A stretch of 64,000 nt of DNA, taken from contig JAGCLR010000316.1 in NCBI GenBank assembly GCA_017646885.1, forward strand, positions 1 through 64,000, written 5' to 3'. A program made the position numbers and the translations under genes. Each line of letters starts with the position of its first letter. Position 1 is the stretch's first letter. A model generated the notes under the pieces. The model had not been told where the DNA came from. It saw nothing but the letters and a program-made list of their open reading frames with translations, and searched no databases. The DNA is from Methanobrevibacter sp. (GTDB lineage: Archaea; Methanobacteriota; Methanobacteria; Methanobacteriales; Methanobacteriaceae). Below are positions 24,527-34,500 of this stretch, piece after piece.

Positions 24527-25644
24527 TAAACCTTTCCTCCTTCTTCATGAATATCTATCGCCCTTAGCACACCTTCTTTATCAAACATAAAGTTTCCAAT
24601 GTGTGCATCCATTGGCGGTAACAAATCATTCTCTGAAAATATATTGTTCTTTAAAATACTATTTTTACCTTTTCCAAGAACATATTCAACTTGTCTTGTT
24701 TGTGCGGGAGTTAAGTTACCAGGAGCAGAAACAACCCTTGTATTAAAGGTAAATGGAACCCTACTTTTCATAGCGGACTCTGGATCAAACTCAATATGGT
24801 TTAAACTCAAACCATCTGTTCTCTGTAAACCAACACCGGTTAAAGGTGTATCCATTGCTCTTTGTGAAAATACAGGAATATGTTCCCCTCTTCAATTTTT
24901 TCAATAACCTGCTAATGATTGTGGTTCAGAATATCACAAACGATTTACATCTTTTAAATGTGCATTTGCAGCAGTTGTCATATCTTGAAGATTTGCAAAT
25001 CTAGAATTTCTAGAACGTAAACCTTTTCACCCTTCAGGTGTGATATCTGCTTCAAGTCAATTACCTTTGCTAAATTTTAGTGCATTGTCTCCTTCAACCA
25101 AAACAGAACTTTCTAACCCAGATCTAAAATCATCCATTCTTTCTGCAAACAAATCATCAAAATTATATTGTTTCATTTCCGGAGTTGGAGCAGGATGTCG
25201 TCTTGCAAAATATGCACCTTTAACAACATCATCTTGAAATTTAACTTGTTGTTTAGATGGTTGAACCATTGTTCTAACTTCATCTAATGGAGTTCTTCTT
25301 GGCGTAAATGCGTATTCTGGAACTTCGTCCAATACTTTAAATGCTGATTTCATTGGCTTAAGAACAGATGCCATTGCTCCCGGTAATAACAATAATCCAG
25401 CACTAATGCCTGCTGCTTTATAATTCTTATCAGCTAGGTATCTTGTAGCTTGATAAGCTTCACCTGCATCTCCAAGTCCTCCAATCAATAAATCTTTTCC
25501 TAATGATTGTTTTCTTTGCATCTTTTCAGAATCGGAGATGGACATACTATCAATATCACGTATCGAAGATGAAATTCCACCAGTTCTCGCATCTCGAGAT
25601 ATTTCTGAATATTGTTTTATTAGTTCTTTTAACTTGTCTCACAT
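24526..25644 (-). CDS. Accessory protein with kinase-like C-terminal motif, 6 TGA=Trp
   Basis: The protein is 372 aa; its second codon is already TGA (MWDKLKEL). A Gly/Ala-rich hydrophobic segment lies near residues 60-85. The C terminus has PMDAHIGNFMFDKEGVLRAIDI, which resembles the catalytic loop and metal-binding Asp of kinase-fold phosphotransferases (DxHxGN...IDI). Whether it is an active kinase is unknown. It is transcribed away from the ADP-ribosyltransferase-like gene. Confidence 0.72.
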
Positions 25645-25680
25645 TTCCTTAATTTTTATTATTGTTCAATATATGTTTTG

Positions 25681-25688
25681 CAAATTTA
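25681..25688 (-). promoter_or_regulatory. Bacteroidetes-type -7 box
   Basis: Minus-strand TAAATTTG matches the TAnnTTTG -7 consensus of the Bacteroidetes primary sigma factor, 36 nt upstream of ATG 25644. A clear -33 TTTG at the ideal spacing is not seen. Confidence 0.45.
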
Positions 25689-25766
25689 CAAATTTAATTT
25701 CATATTTTATAATTCTATAAAAATTTTCTATCTTTACAAAAAAATTTTTATTAAAAATGATATAAA

Positions 25767-26936
25767 ATGAAAATTAAAAAATATCAAAAAGGAGGTTGGA
25801 TTTCTAAATTAGGAGACATAATGTTGCGAGCTTCAACAACATCTCCTACTTCAGTTACCGGAGGAGATGCTTACGGAGTTAGAGCAATGCAAGCGTTTTC
25901 TAACGGTAATGCTGAAAAAGCAAAAGAAATACAAAGAGAAGAAGATAAACAATCCACAAAAGCTTTAGTTCATGGTGCAACTTTTGTAGGTGGTGGATTG
26001 TCATCTAAACTATTAACTGACCTTGCGATTACAGGATTGTCAACTGCCGCAGATACCGCAATAGACGGCAACTTGAATAATCTTGGAAAAAATTTGACAT
26101 TAAATGCTGGATTAGATTTATTAGGGCACGGAACATTCGGAGCTTTAAAGAAAGTTGGAATACAAGATCTTTGAGCTAAAATAAAACATCCTACGTGACA
26201 AAAATATTACCATGGCTCACAAGATCCTTTTCCAATTGAAAATGCAAGAATGGGAACATATGCAGATATGGGTTTGCATATGACTAGGGATGAAAATGTA
26301 GCAAAACATTTCGCATGAGGTAATACCGGACAAGTTTATGAGTTTTACGCACCTAAACCAACATTACAAACAATTGATATACATAATAATGATATAACGT
26401 CATTAATTGGAAATCGAAGATATAAAGCTGGAATGTATCAATACATGGACGCCTCGTCTAGAGATAAACTCTTTTTTGCAGCATTAGATAAATACGGAGG
26501 AAAAGATGCGTATGAACGGTATAATGGAATAGGTGCAATGGCATTAAAAGATTACTATCCATTAGCAATCAAAAAAGATTTTGAAATACCAATGCACGAA
26601 GTGGTTTGACCAAATCGACCAAAAGAAGCGCATGAAAGATTGAAAAAAATTTATGATTCATTACCGGATGCAGGACCGGACGATATGGCTCCTAAATTTG
26701 CAAATGCAAAAGCAAATGAAGAGGCCGCTAAAGTATTATCTGATTATGGACATAAAGTATTACAATATGAAAATCATAATCCAATTGAAGGTTTAAAGCC
26801 AGCTTATATATTAACTGATCCAAAATCAATGCATTTGATCAACCCTGCAACAAATTATAATGTAATACGTCCTATAACCACGTTTACTGGAGCAGCGTTG
26901 TCTGGATATAGCATTTTTAATAATAAAAAAAAATAA
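25767..26936 (+). CDS. ADP-ribosyltransferase-like accessory protein, 4 TGA=Trp
   Basis: The protein is 389 aa. The N terminus KIKKYQKGG is shared with the gene at 27076. Residues 60-125 are hydrophobic and small-residue rich. From about residue 145, YYHGSQDPF...GTYADMGLHMT..ENVAKHFA matches the ART-fold pattern seen in polyvalent phage and toxin ADP-ribosyltransferases. The Trp after KHFA is a TGA. NAD would be the substrate. Injected effector is the inference; catalytic residues are not confirmed. Confidence 0.72.
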
Positions 26937-26939
26937 ATA

Positions 26940-27012
26940 GTGTGACAAATTAAAGGCATATTCTGAAATATCTAGAGATGCCAGAACAGATGAAAACTTA
27001 ACAATAAGTTAA
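26940..27012 (+). pseudogene. Remnant of a MWDKLK-type gene start
   Basis: The plus strand here resembles the first 60-70 nt of the minus-strand gene at 24526-25644. Both contain TGTGA-CAA-TTAAA, and the stretch TATTCWGAAATATCTMGAGATGC is shared with two differences. In one frame it still reads DKLKAYSEISRDARTDEN then TAA, but the start is lost and a few nt are deleted. It is a short leftover of cassette recombination. Confidence 0.55.
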
Positions 27013-27017
27013 CAAAA

Positions 27018-27025
27018 TAAATTTG
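27018..27025 (+). promoter_or_regulatory. Bacteroidetes-type -7 box
   Basis: TAAATTTG followed by CACAT, 51 nt ahead of ATG 27076. The extended TTTGCACA string recurs upstream of 28696 and 42975. Confidence 0.5.
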
Positions 27026-27075
27026 CACATATTAATTTATTTCATATCTTCGCAGAAAGATTTAATATTACAATT

Positions 27076-28116
27076 ATGAAAATTAAAAAATATCAACCAG
27101 GTGGATCTTTAACGGGATATGATAAAGAAATATCCGATTACAAAGACTCCATATTAAAAGCAGAACCTAAAATTCAACAACGTAAAGATGCATATACGGC
27201 GTTGACTTCTGGAGAAACTCCATTAAAACCATTTGCTGCAAAAAATATAGTTTATTCACAAGGAGGACAAAACGTTGATGATAATTTTGCAGTTCAATGA
27301 CATACGCAAAGACAAAAAGCTAGACCTGACTTATTAACAGAAAATGATGTCAATTATGTAAAAGACAGATTGGCTACATTACAATATACAACTCCAGATT
27401 CAATGGCGAGTAAAGCTGCGACATACGTTGCAAATAAAGGCACAGTTAAAGGTCCGTTAGCTAATTTTCCAGATGTTTATAAACAACCATTGAGTAGCTA
27501 TAATTTAGATTATTTAGTAGAAAACGTATCGCCTGAACAAACTAAACAGTTTATTGTTAACGACTGAAAGCAAAAAAAGGTAGCTGGAATGTACTATCCA
27601 GAACGTCATCAAATAGTAACTAATCCTTATACAACTCCTTCCACAGGACAATGACCTACAGAATTATCAAAGCTACATGAAGAAACGCATTCATATCAAA
27701 TGCCATTTCTTAATCAAGTTGCGAATGTTGCTAAAAAATATGGGTTAGATCCAAATAAGTACGAAAATCACGCAAAAGAAATTCATGCAAGATTAATGAC
27801 TTTTAGAAAGGATTATAATATTGATCCAAATAAAACATACACATTAGATGACATTAAACAGTTAAAACAACAGTGAGTTCAAAAAAGGGAAGATCACGGA
27901 TTAGGTACAAATCCTTGAAATGCTTCATACCATGATCACGGTTTATTGTGAAATTATTCTGATAAGATGGTAATGGATCTATTGAACAATGTGGCGTTAA
28001 ATGATCCAAATAAAGGTTTAGGACAACGTCCTAATTTTAATGCCCCCACAAATACGCAATTTGCAAAATTAGGAGCAAAATTAAAACAGTACGATTTTAA
28101 ATTATATGAAAAATAA
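27076..28116 (+). CDS. HExxH metallopeptidase-like accessory protein, 6 TGA=Trp
   Basis: The protein is 346 aa. It opens with KIKKYQPGG as in the 25767 product. Near residue 200, KLHEETHSYQ supplies an HExxH zinc motif, and about 30 residues later NHAKEIHAR could supply a third Glu ligand, as in gluzincins. This predicts a secreted or injected metallopeptidase. It overlaps the downstream membrane protein by 11 nt. The substrate is unknown. Confidence 0.72.
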
Positions 28117-28504
28117 AACAGAGTACAAATTAACGCTATTGTGTTTAAAGTACATTCCGGTAATCATGTTTCTTCTTATGTGACTTTACATGATTTGTGC
28201 CACATTTGGAATCCCACTTGCCTTTTCAAGTACAATTGCGGGATGTTCATTGTTACCTACAATATTAATATTTGCATTATCAAGTGTATTTCAATTTTGT
28301 TGAGTACATAAAACATTAACGATTTATTCGTTTGTTGCAGATGTGTTAATTAACTTAAATAAATTGATTGGATTTGGATCCGCAATCGTATTTTTAAAAG
28401 GAATTATGACTGTGGCCGGATTAGTGATATTTATAATATTGTTATTTAAAATAGATCAACTTAGTAAGGCTTGTCCGAAAATTAGACGAGACTTGTTAAA
28501 ATAA
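28106..28504 (+). CDS. Holin-like multi-pass membrane protein, 2 TGA=Trp
   Basis: The 132-aa product has three to four hydrophobic helices (about residues 14-36, 44-62, 70-85 and 95-115) and a basic C terminus. It is visible only with TGA read as Trp. Its position just upstream of a peptidase/lysozyme endolysin makes a holin the natural reading, but no holin family is recognised. Confidence 0.6.
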
Positions 28505-28507
28505 AAA

Positions 28508-28539
28508 AGGAAGACCAAAACGGTCTTCCTTTTGTTTTA
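28508..28539 (+). terminator. Rho-independent terminator
   Basis: AAGGAAGACC/GGTCTTCCTT forms a perfect 10-bp stem with loop AAAAC and a TTTGTTTT tail, 3 nt after the holin-like gene. Confidence 0.88.
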
Positions 28540-28639
28540 TAGTTTAGTCCCTATTTTTGCGATGTTATTTCTTTTGGATTCAATTATTCATAATATTTAG
28601 TTTTAAAGTTACACAAGGATAAACAATTATTTTGATATT

Positions 28640-28670
28640 TTGAAATATCCGAAATTTTTCTCAAATTTGC
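28640..28670 (+). promoter_or_regulatory. Bacteroidetes-type promoter
   Basis: TTTG at 28640-28643, then 19 nt, then CAAATTTG at 28663-28670 (close to TAnnTTTG), followed by CACAAT. It is 26 nt ahead of the endolysin ATG. Confidence 0.5.
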
Positions 28671-28695
28671 ACAATGTAAAATTTAATTTTTAATT

Positions 28696-30282
28696 ATGAA
28701 TCCATTTGTATACACCCCATTTTTATCAGAGACAAAAGACGCTTCAGTCGATTTAGATTTGATTAAGACTAAATCGTCTCCTACAATAGATGGAATGTGA
28801 CAAGGTTTAAACGTTGATTTACTTGACGTACCAGATGTGGATAAAAAGAGCGTTGTTAAATTTAATACACCTGTTTTAACAACACAACCTTATATAAAAG
28901 AAACCATGCTTTTTGTGTCTGAAGACGGAAATACGCCTGTTTCTAAAACATTAGGGAAAATAGAATTTTCAAATTCTAATATTGATGTGGGAAATTTAGC
29001 TGGGTTGTTGAATTTGTTCGTTGAAGAAGGAATTAACGTACGAGTTACAAGTGGTGTTAGACAAGGAGCCAAAACAAAATCTGGAAACACTTCGTGACAT
29101 TCTACTGGAGATGCAATCGATATCACACCAGTTAAAGGTGAATCTTTTGAATCTTTGATATATAAAATTAAAAATTCACCAAAAATTAAGGCTTATATGA
29201 AAGCCAATGGACTTGGAATTATCGATGAAACTAAACCGGAAATGATGAAACGAACCGGTGCGTCTGGTCCACATTTACATATAGGAAAAGACAAGGCGGG
29301 ACAAACATTTTTTGGACAAAAAGGTTTTAAATTCCCATTGGTGTATAAACCAGAACCATTGGTTTTAGGTTCTAACCCGTTTGTTTTACAAACTCCAAGA
29401 GAGAACCACGTTCCATATATGAACTATCAACATCCTGAATATTATGATTATAATGATACAGGCGCTGTTTATAATGCCGAAACAGATCATTGAGATTCGA
29501 GAAATCCGGAAACCGGGTTAATACTTAAACATCCAAACCATCCTACATTTTATAAAACAATGCAAGGAGAAAGAAAAGTTGGAATGAAAGTATTTCACAA
29601 TTTAGCAAATGATCGATACTATTCATTTGAAGAAGGTGATCCTCGAATAAAACAAATGTTGGCAAAGGAAGATGTGACAGATAAACTCACATGATTTGAA
29701 AAAGTTGCTAAGTTTCAAAATGCATTTGAGGATTTTCTTGGAGAAGCAAAACTTGTTGATCAAGAAGATAAGACTAAAAAACAGTGGTTAATTGGATATG
29801 GGCTTTCTAAGATTTACAACAAGAAAACAAAGCAATGAGAGCCTGTAAAAGAGGGTGACCGGCTTACAGAACAAGAAGCAGAAGAACAACGTGAGTTGTG
29901 ATATGAAGATGTATTCAGAAAAGAGATTGACAGATTAAAATTATATCACTTTGATGAATATCCAGATGATTTGAAATTTCAAATTTTTGACCTAATTTAT
30001 AATACAAAGGGAATTGATAAATCAAAATATTTACAAGAACTATTGAATTATGAAAGTCTTCGAGGATTTGAAAACAATAAATACGATTTGCGTAAAATAC
30101 TTGAAAATGCAGATTGGAGTTTAAATCACAAAAGAAAGGACGGAGGACATTCTTCATTGGGTCTTAGAAGTGTGATGCGAAGAAATCCAAGTGCAATAGA
30201 TTACGCAGATTTAGAAAAAGCACTCCATAAAAATGAGTGAGATCAACTTTGAGATAAATATAACAATATTTGAAATCAATAA
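28696..30282 (+). CDS. Bifunctional endolysin: M15 peptidase plus lysozyme-like domain, 9 TGA=Trp
   Basis: The protein is 528 aa. An N-terminal M15-type domain has STGDAIDI after a His (the SxHxxGxAxD pattern; the residue before the His is a TGA-encoded Trp) and GPHLHIG as the HxH pair. The second half (about residue 330 on) has WLIGYGLSK, a long helical region and GLRSVMRRNP, resembling GH24-like phage lysozymes. It would cut both peptide and glycan parts of peptidoglycan. It is flanked by the holin-like and papain-like genes. Confidence 0.8.
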
Positions 30283-30284
30283 TT

Positions 30285-30854
30285 ATGTTAGGATTTATTG
30301 AAAGTGAAATAACTGGAGATGAACTTATTTATTCATCTGCCAAAAAAGAGGATGAGCTTATAAGCTATAAAGTGCAAGATTTACTTCCTGTAATTAATCA
30401 GGGTAATCGAGGGATTTGTTGTGCGGTCGTTTGTGCTGAAATGGAAAACATTTTGGACAAGTACACAGGTAAAGGTGATATTAAAATTGATTACGTTTAC
30501 AAGAAACGAGCAAACAAAGACATCGATGGAATGACTCCAAAAGAAGCATTTGAGATTCTTAAAAACGATGGGTATATTGTCGATTATGCAAGAATTACAA
30601 ATCTTCCAAGTTTAAAAGATAGTATTTTAGTTAACGGTCCAGCACTGATTGCGATGCCGGTTTATTCCTATGATGCAAAATTCTGAGAAGGAAATCAGTA
30701 TATGGGTGGACACGCAGTTGCTGCAGTCGGATTCAATGATCTGGGAATTTTAATTAAAAATTCTTGAGGTGCAGAATGAAATGATGGAGGTTATACAGTA
30801 CTACCTTATGATGAATTTAACAAAGTTATTGAAGCATGATGCGTTATAAGTTAA
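30285..30854 (+). CDS. Papain-like (C1A) cysteine protease, 4 TGA=Trp
   Basis: A 189-aa protein with NQGNRGICCAVV (active-site Cys), GGHAVAAVGF (active-site His) and KNSWGAEWNDGGY (Asn and invariant Trp). The invariant Trp of NSWG is encoded by TGA at 30765-30767, which independently fixes the meaning of TGA. No prodomain or signal peptide is seen. It lies between endolysin and lipoprotein genes; virion maturation or lysis is inferred. Confidence 0.88.
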
Positions 30855-31150
30855 TTCTTTTGTTTTTATTATTAGTCGTTAGTTGTGGTACATATAAAGC
30901 ACAATATTATATGCACAACGTTAACGAATTACCAATAAATACCATAGACAGCATTAATAGAGTGCACGATATTAATGTACCTTTATCGTTAGATAAAATG
31001 TCTAAAACCATCTTACCTAGTTCAGATGGGGCGTACACAATGTATCATTGGGCAGAATATAAACAAGACACATTGTTTGTTTTATCGGTTACAGTTCCAT
31101 CAGATACATCTAGGTATGTGGTTAAATTAAGAAAAGAGCTCAACAAATAG
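30836..31150 (+). CDS. Small lipoprotein, spanin candidate
   Basis: A 104-aa protein with a lipoprotein signal: basic start, hydrophobic LLFLLLVV, then SCGT as lipobox with the modifiable Cys near residue 17. The mature part is small and polar. Its place at the end of the lysis group suits an outer-membrane spanin, or a superinfection-exclusion lipoprotein. It overlaps the protease gene. Confidence 0.65.
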   Translation: MMRYKLILLFLLLVVSCGTYKAQYYMHNVNELPINTIDSINRVHDINVPLSLDKMSKTILPSSDGAYTMYHWAEYKQDTLFVLSVTVPSDTSRYVVKLRKELNK

Positions 31151-31176
31151 ATCTATTATTAAAAACATTTACGTAA

Positions 31177-31569
31177 ATGAGTAAAGCAAATAATTTAACT
31201 GAATTTCTTACTGATGTTGCGGATGCAATTCGTTATTCGACTGAGACGTCTAAGTCGATGAATCCTCAGACATTTAGTGATGAAATTAGAAAATTGAAAC
31301 TCACTGGCATTGAAGTAAGTTTAACGTCAGGAGTTATGCTATCAGGGGACAACTTGGATAAAGTTAGACTAAAACAAACAAGGTTGTCACATGCGATTAA
31401 TGGTACTGTTATTAATGGAGAAAAGGTGTATAAAGTTACACAGCAAATTAATGACGACGACTCTAGTTATCTAGATACTCTTTTTTATACTAAAGAAGGT
31501 GATGCTGCAGGATACTATTATGTTCTAAGCAATCTTGATAATTACTTGAATAAAGTATCAGTATCTTAA
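31177..31569 (+). CDS. Tail/baseplate-associated protein family
   Basis: The protein is 130 aa. The start MSKANNLTEFLTDVADAIR followed by PQTFSDEIRKL is a pattern common in proteins encoded next to phage tail fibres. It precedes the giant BACON-like gene by 18 nt. No TGA and no Trp. Confidence 0.65.
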   Translation: MSKANNLTEFLTDVADAIRYSTETSKSMNPQTFSDEIRKLKLTGIEVSLTSGVMLSGDNLDKVRLKQTRLSHAINGTVINGEKVYKVTQQINDDDSSYLDTLFYTKEGDAAGYYYVLSNLDNYLNKVSVS

Positions 31570-31587
31570 TAATTAAATCTAATTAAA

Positions 31588-34500
31588 ATGAAGGATATAA
31601 CTGGAATTTTCGACAACCTTCCGATAACCGAGGAGGTTGTACAGCCAGATGGATCCACTGTCGTGATTCCTGGCGCAGACATTCTTCTTACATCAACTCT
31701 ACCTATATCAGAGTCAATTGGAGAAAGTCATTCATTAACCATCCAGTGTGAAACAGGATGGAAAATTTCAGATCTTCCAGATTTCGTATCAGTATCAAAA
31801 ACTAGGGGTTATGGTAACGATACCATAATGGTTACTTTTTCAGAAAACAGATCTACCACAGCGGGTAGAGCTAGTACATTTAAACTCACTAACAGTTTTG
31901 GAAAAATTACAGATGTTTCTGTTACACAAAACGCAGCAGTTATAGATTGGGTTTATACATTTAGTGTAAATCAAACATCTGTAAATGTTGCAAATGTTGG
32001 TGAATCAAAATCAGTAACTATTACATCATACAAAACTCCATATATTCATGGTACAGTTTCTGGAAGCAATGTTAACGTAGATTTCACTTCAAGTTCAAAT
32101 GTAGGTTGGACATTGGTTGACGGTGCTTCTTTTACAGTTAGCGAAAACCCCAACACTTCATCTAGAACTGGAGTTATTACTTTTACACAAAGTGAAAGTT
32201 CAAAGAAAGTTCAAACAAGTGTTGTACAAGCTGCATCTGTGTGGACTTATAGATATACTTTGAGTGTATCACCTTACGAATGGGCCGCTCCAGCAACTCC
32301 GTCGACAAATGAGGTTTCAATTGTTGCCAAAAGAATAAAATATTTGAATAACGTTGAGACTTCTGAGCAAGTTAACGCTAACTATAAAATTACAAACTCA
32401 TTATCGTTTGTATCTGTTACTGAAAAAACAGGTGGTGCGACATTAAGTATAACAAACAATACTACAGAAGAAGTTCGATATGGTAACATTAAAGTTGAAA
32501 TCGTTCCAGATTCAACTGAAACTTATCCATTGCAAAGTGCAGTTCCATCTGCAACATTGATCACAGTTAATCAAACCCCAGGCCAAAAGGTATACTCTGA
32601 AGTAACTGCTTCATTGTCTTACCCAGACGTAGCACCTGCACACGGTGGTTATTGTAATCCTACTGTAACTTATTCACAAACATATACTTGAAATGGAATT
32701 GCTGCAGATAATGGAGTCGTTCCTAGTTCAAATTTTGTAGTAGAAAGTTATTCATTATCAACAACCTCTGGTGCAACTATTGACAAGTCCGGAATTATTA
32801 CTTGGGATAGTAATAAATCAACATCTAGCAGGACTTCGGGTGCAATTACAGCTGTGGTAAAAGGTCTAGGCGGAAAATCAAAAACAGTTACTGCAACTTG
32901 TTCACAGGCTGCCGGATACTATACTTATGGTAATATTACTATAAATAGTTTTGGATATAGCACAGTTACTTCAGCGGGTGGTTCAACAAGTCCATCAATT
33001 TCTTATTCTCAAACTTACGGTTGGAATGGAGAAACAAGTGGTGCAGGAACAATTGCAGGCGGAAGTAATGATGATTCTTATGTGACATATTATGTTCCTA
33101 CTACAACAGGCCTGGCTTTGAATACAGATTCTGGAGTTATTACTTGAGATGCGAACATTGGAACTAGTGGTCAAGAAGACTCAGTAAAAAGAACAGCTAC
33201 AATCACCGCAACTGTAAGAAGAAACAATAAGACAGCTACAAAAACAGCTGTTGCTACACAGAACGGTGAGACAGAGGAAGGTCCTTCTGAAATTACATAT
33301 GGTAATTGGAATTTTACAATTACTCCATCTGTAACTAGCATTGCTGCTACTGGAGGTTCTTCTACAATTACACTTAGTCGTCCGAAAAGAACTGTAACTA
33401 AGAAATATCTTTCTGGAGATACAGTTACATATGAGGAGACTGCAACTACTGGTACATTTAGTTTGACAAGATCAAATACATCGTTTACCTTATCAAATTC
33501 AAGTGTTGCAATGACTGCAGATTCGGTACCTTCTGTTACATTGAGTATTGGTGCAACTGGTGCTACAACGGCAAGTGCGATTAGTTCTACAGTTACCGCA
33601 AACTTTACTGCAACTAATCCAACTACTGGTACAACTACTGCAAGTAAAACTACAAGTTCAATTACAAGAGTTGAGTCTAAAGTTATTAAAACTGATTATA
33701 GATTCTCTAAATTTAGTGTTGATAAATCTTCATTCACTGCAGCAAGTGGTTCAGCAACTCTTTCAATGGAAGTTGAAAGAAAGTATACATATACTGGAAA
33801 TCAAGAAGGAAGTTGAGCCAAAATAACCCCTGCTGCAAGTAGCATTGTTGTTACAGCAGGAACCGGTGGTAGTGTTGGTGTAATTACATATGGTTCAACA
33901 TCAACTTGTACAATTAGTGTTGCCGCATATACAAACACTTCTGCAAATAGAACAATTACTATTTCTGGTAATTATGGTTCTGGAAATGCGACTTCAAGTT
34001 TGGATCTAACTCAAACAAAAGATACTGTTGCGTCGTACTCTAACCCAGCGGTTACATTTAATAACTATGGTAGCAAAAATGCAGCTGCGGGTGCGGTTAA
34101 TATTTCAGCAACTCCAACTTATTCACAGACTGCAACTTATGTTTCTGGTAACACTGCAACAATTACAAGTGGTGGTTCAATTGCATATTCTGGATCTGCA
34201 ACAGGTGCTACAGTTAATACTTCAAACGGTACAGTAACTTGGACCGCAAATACAGACACTGCAAATTCAAGAAGTGTTACTGTTACTGCAACAGTTACCT
34301 TAAATGGTAAATCTGGATCTGACACAGCAACATCTACTCAGAATAAAGATGCGATTAGCACTTATGGTACACCTACAATTTCAATTGGAAGTGGAATCAC
34401 AGCTAAAGGTGGTTCAGCTACAGTTACCGCAAGCGTTACTAATAAATGGGTTTCTGGAACAGATAGAGCAGGTGAGGTTTCATTGGCAATTACTTCAAAT

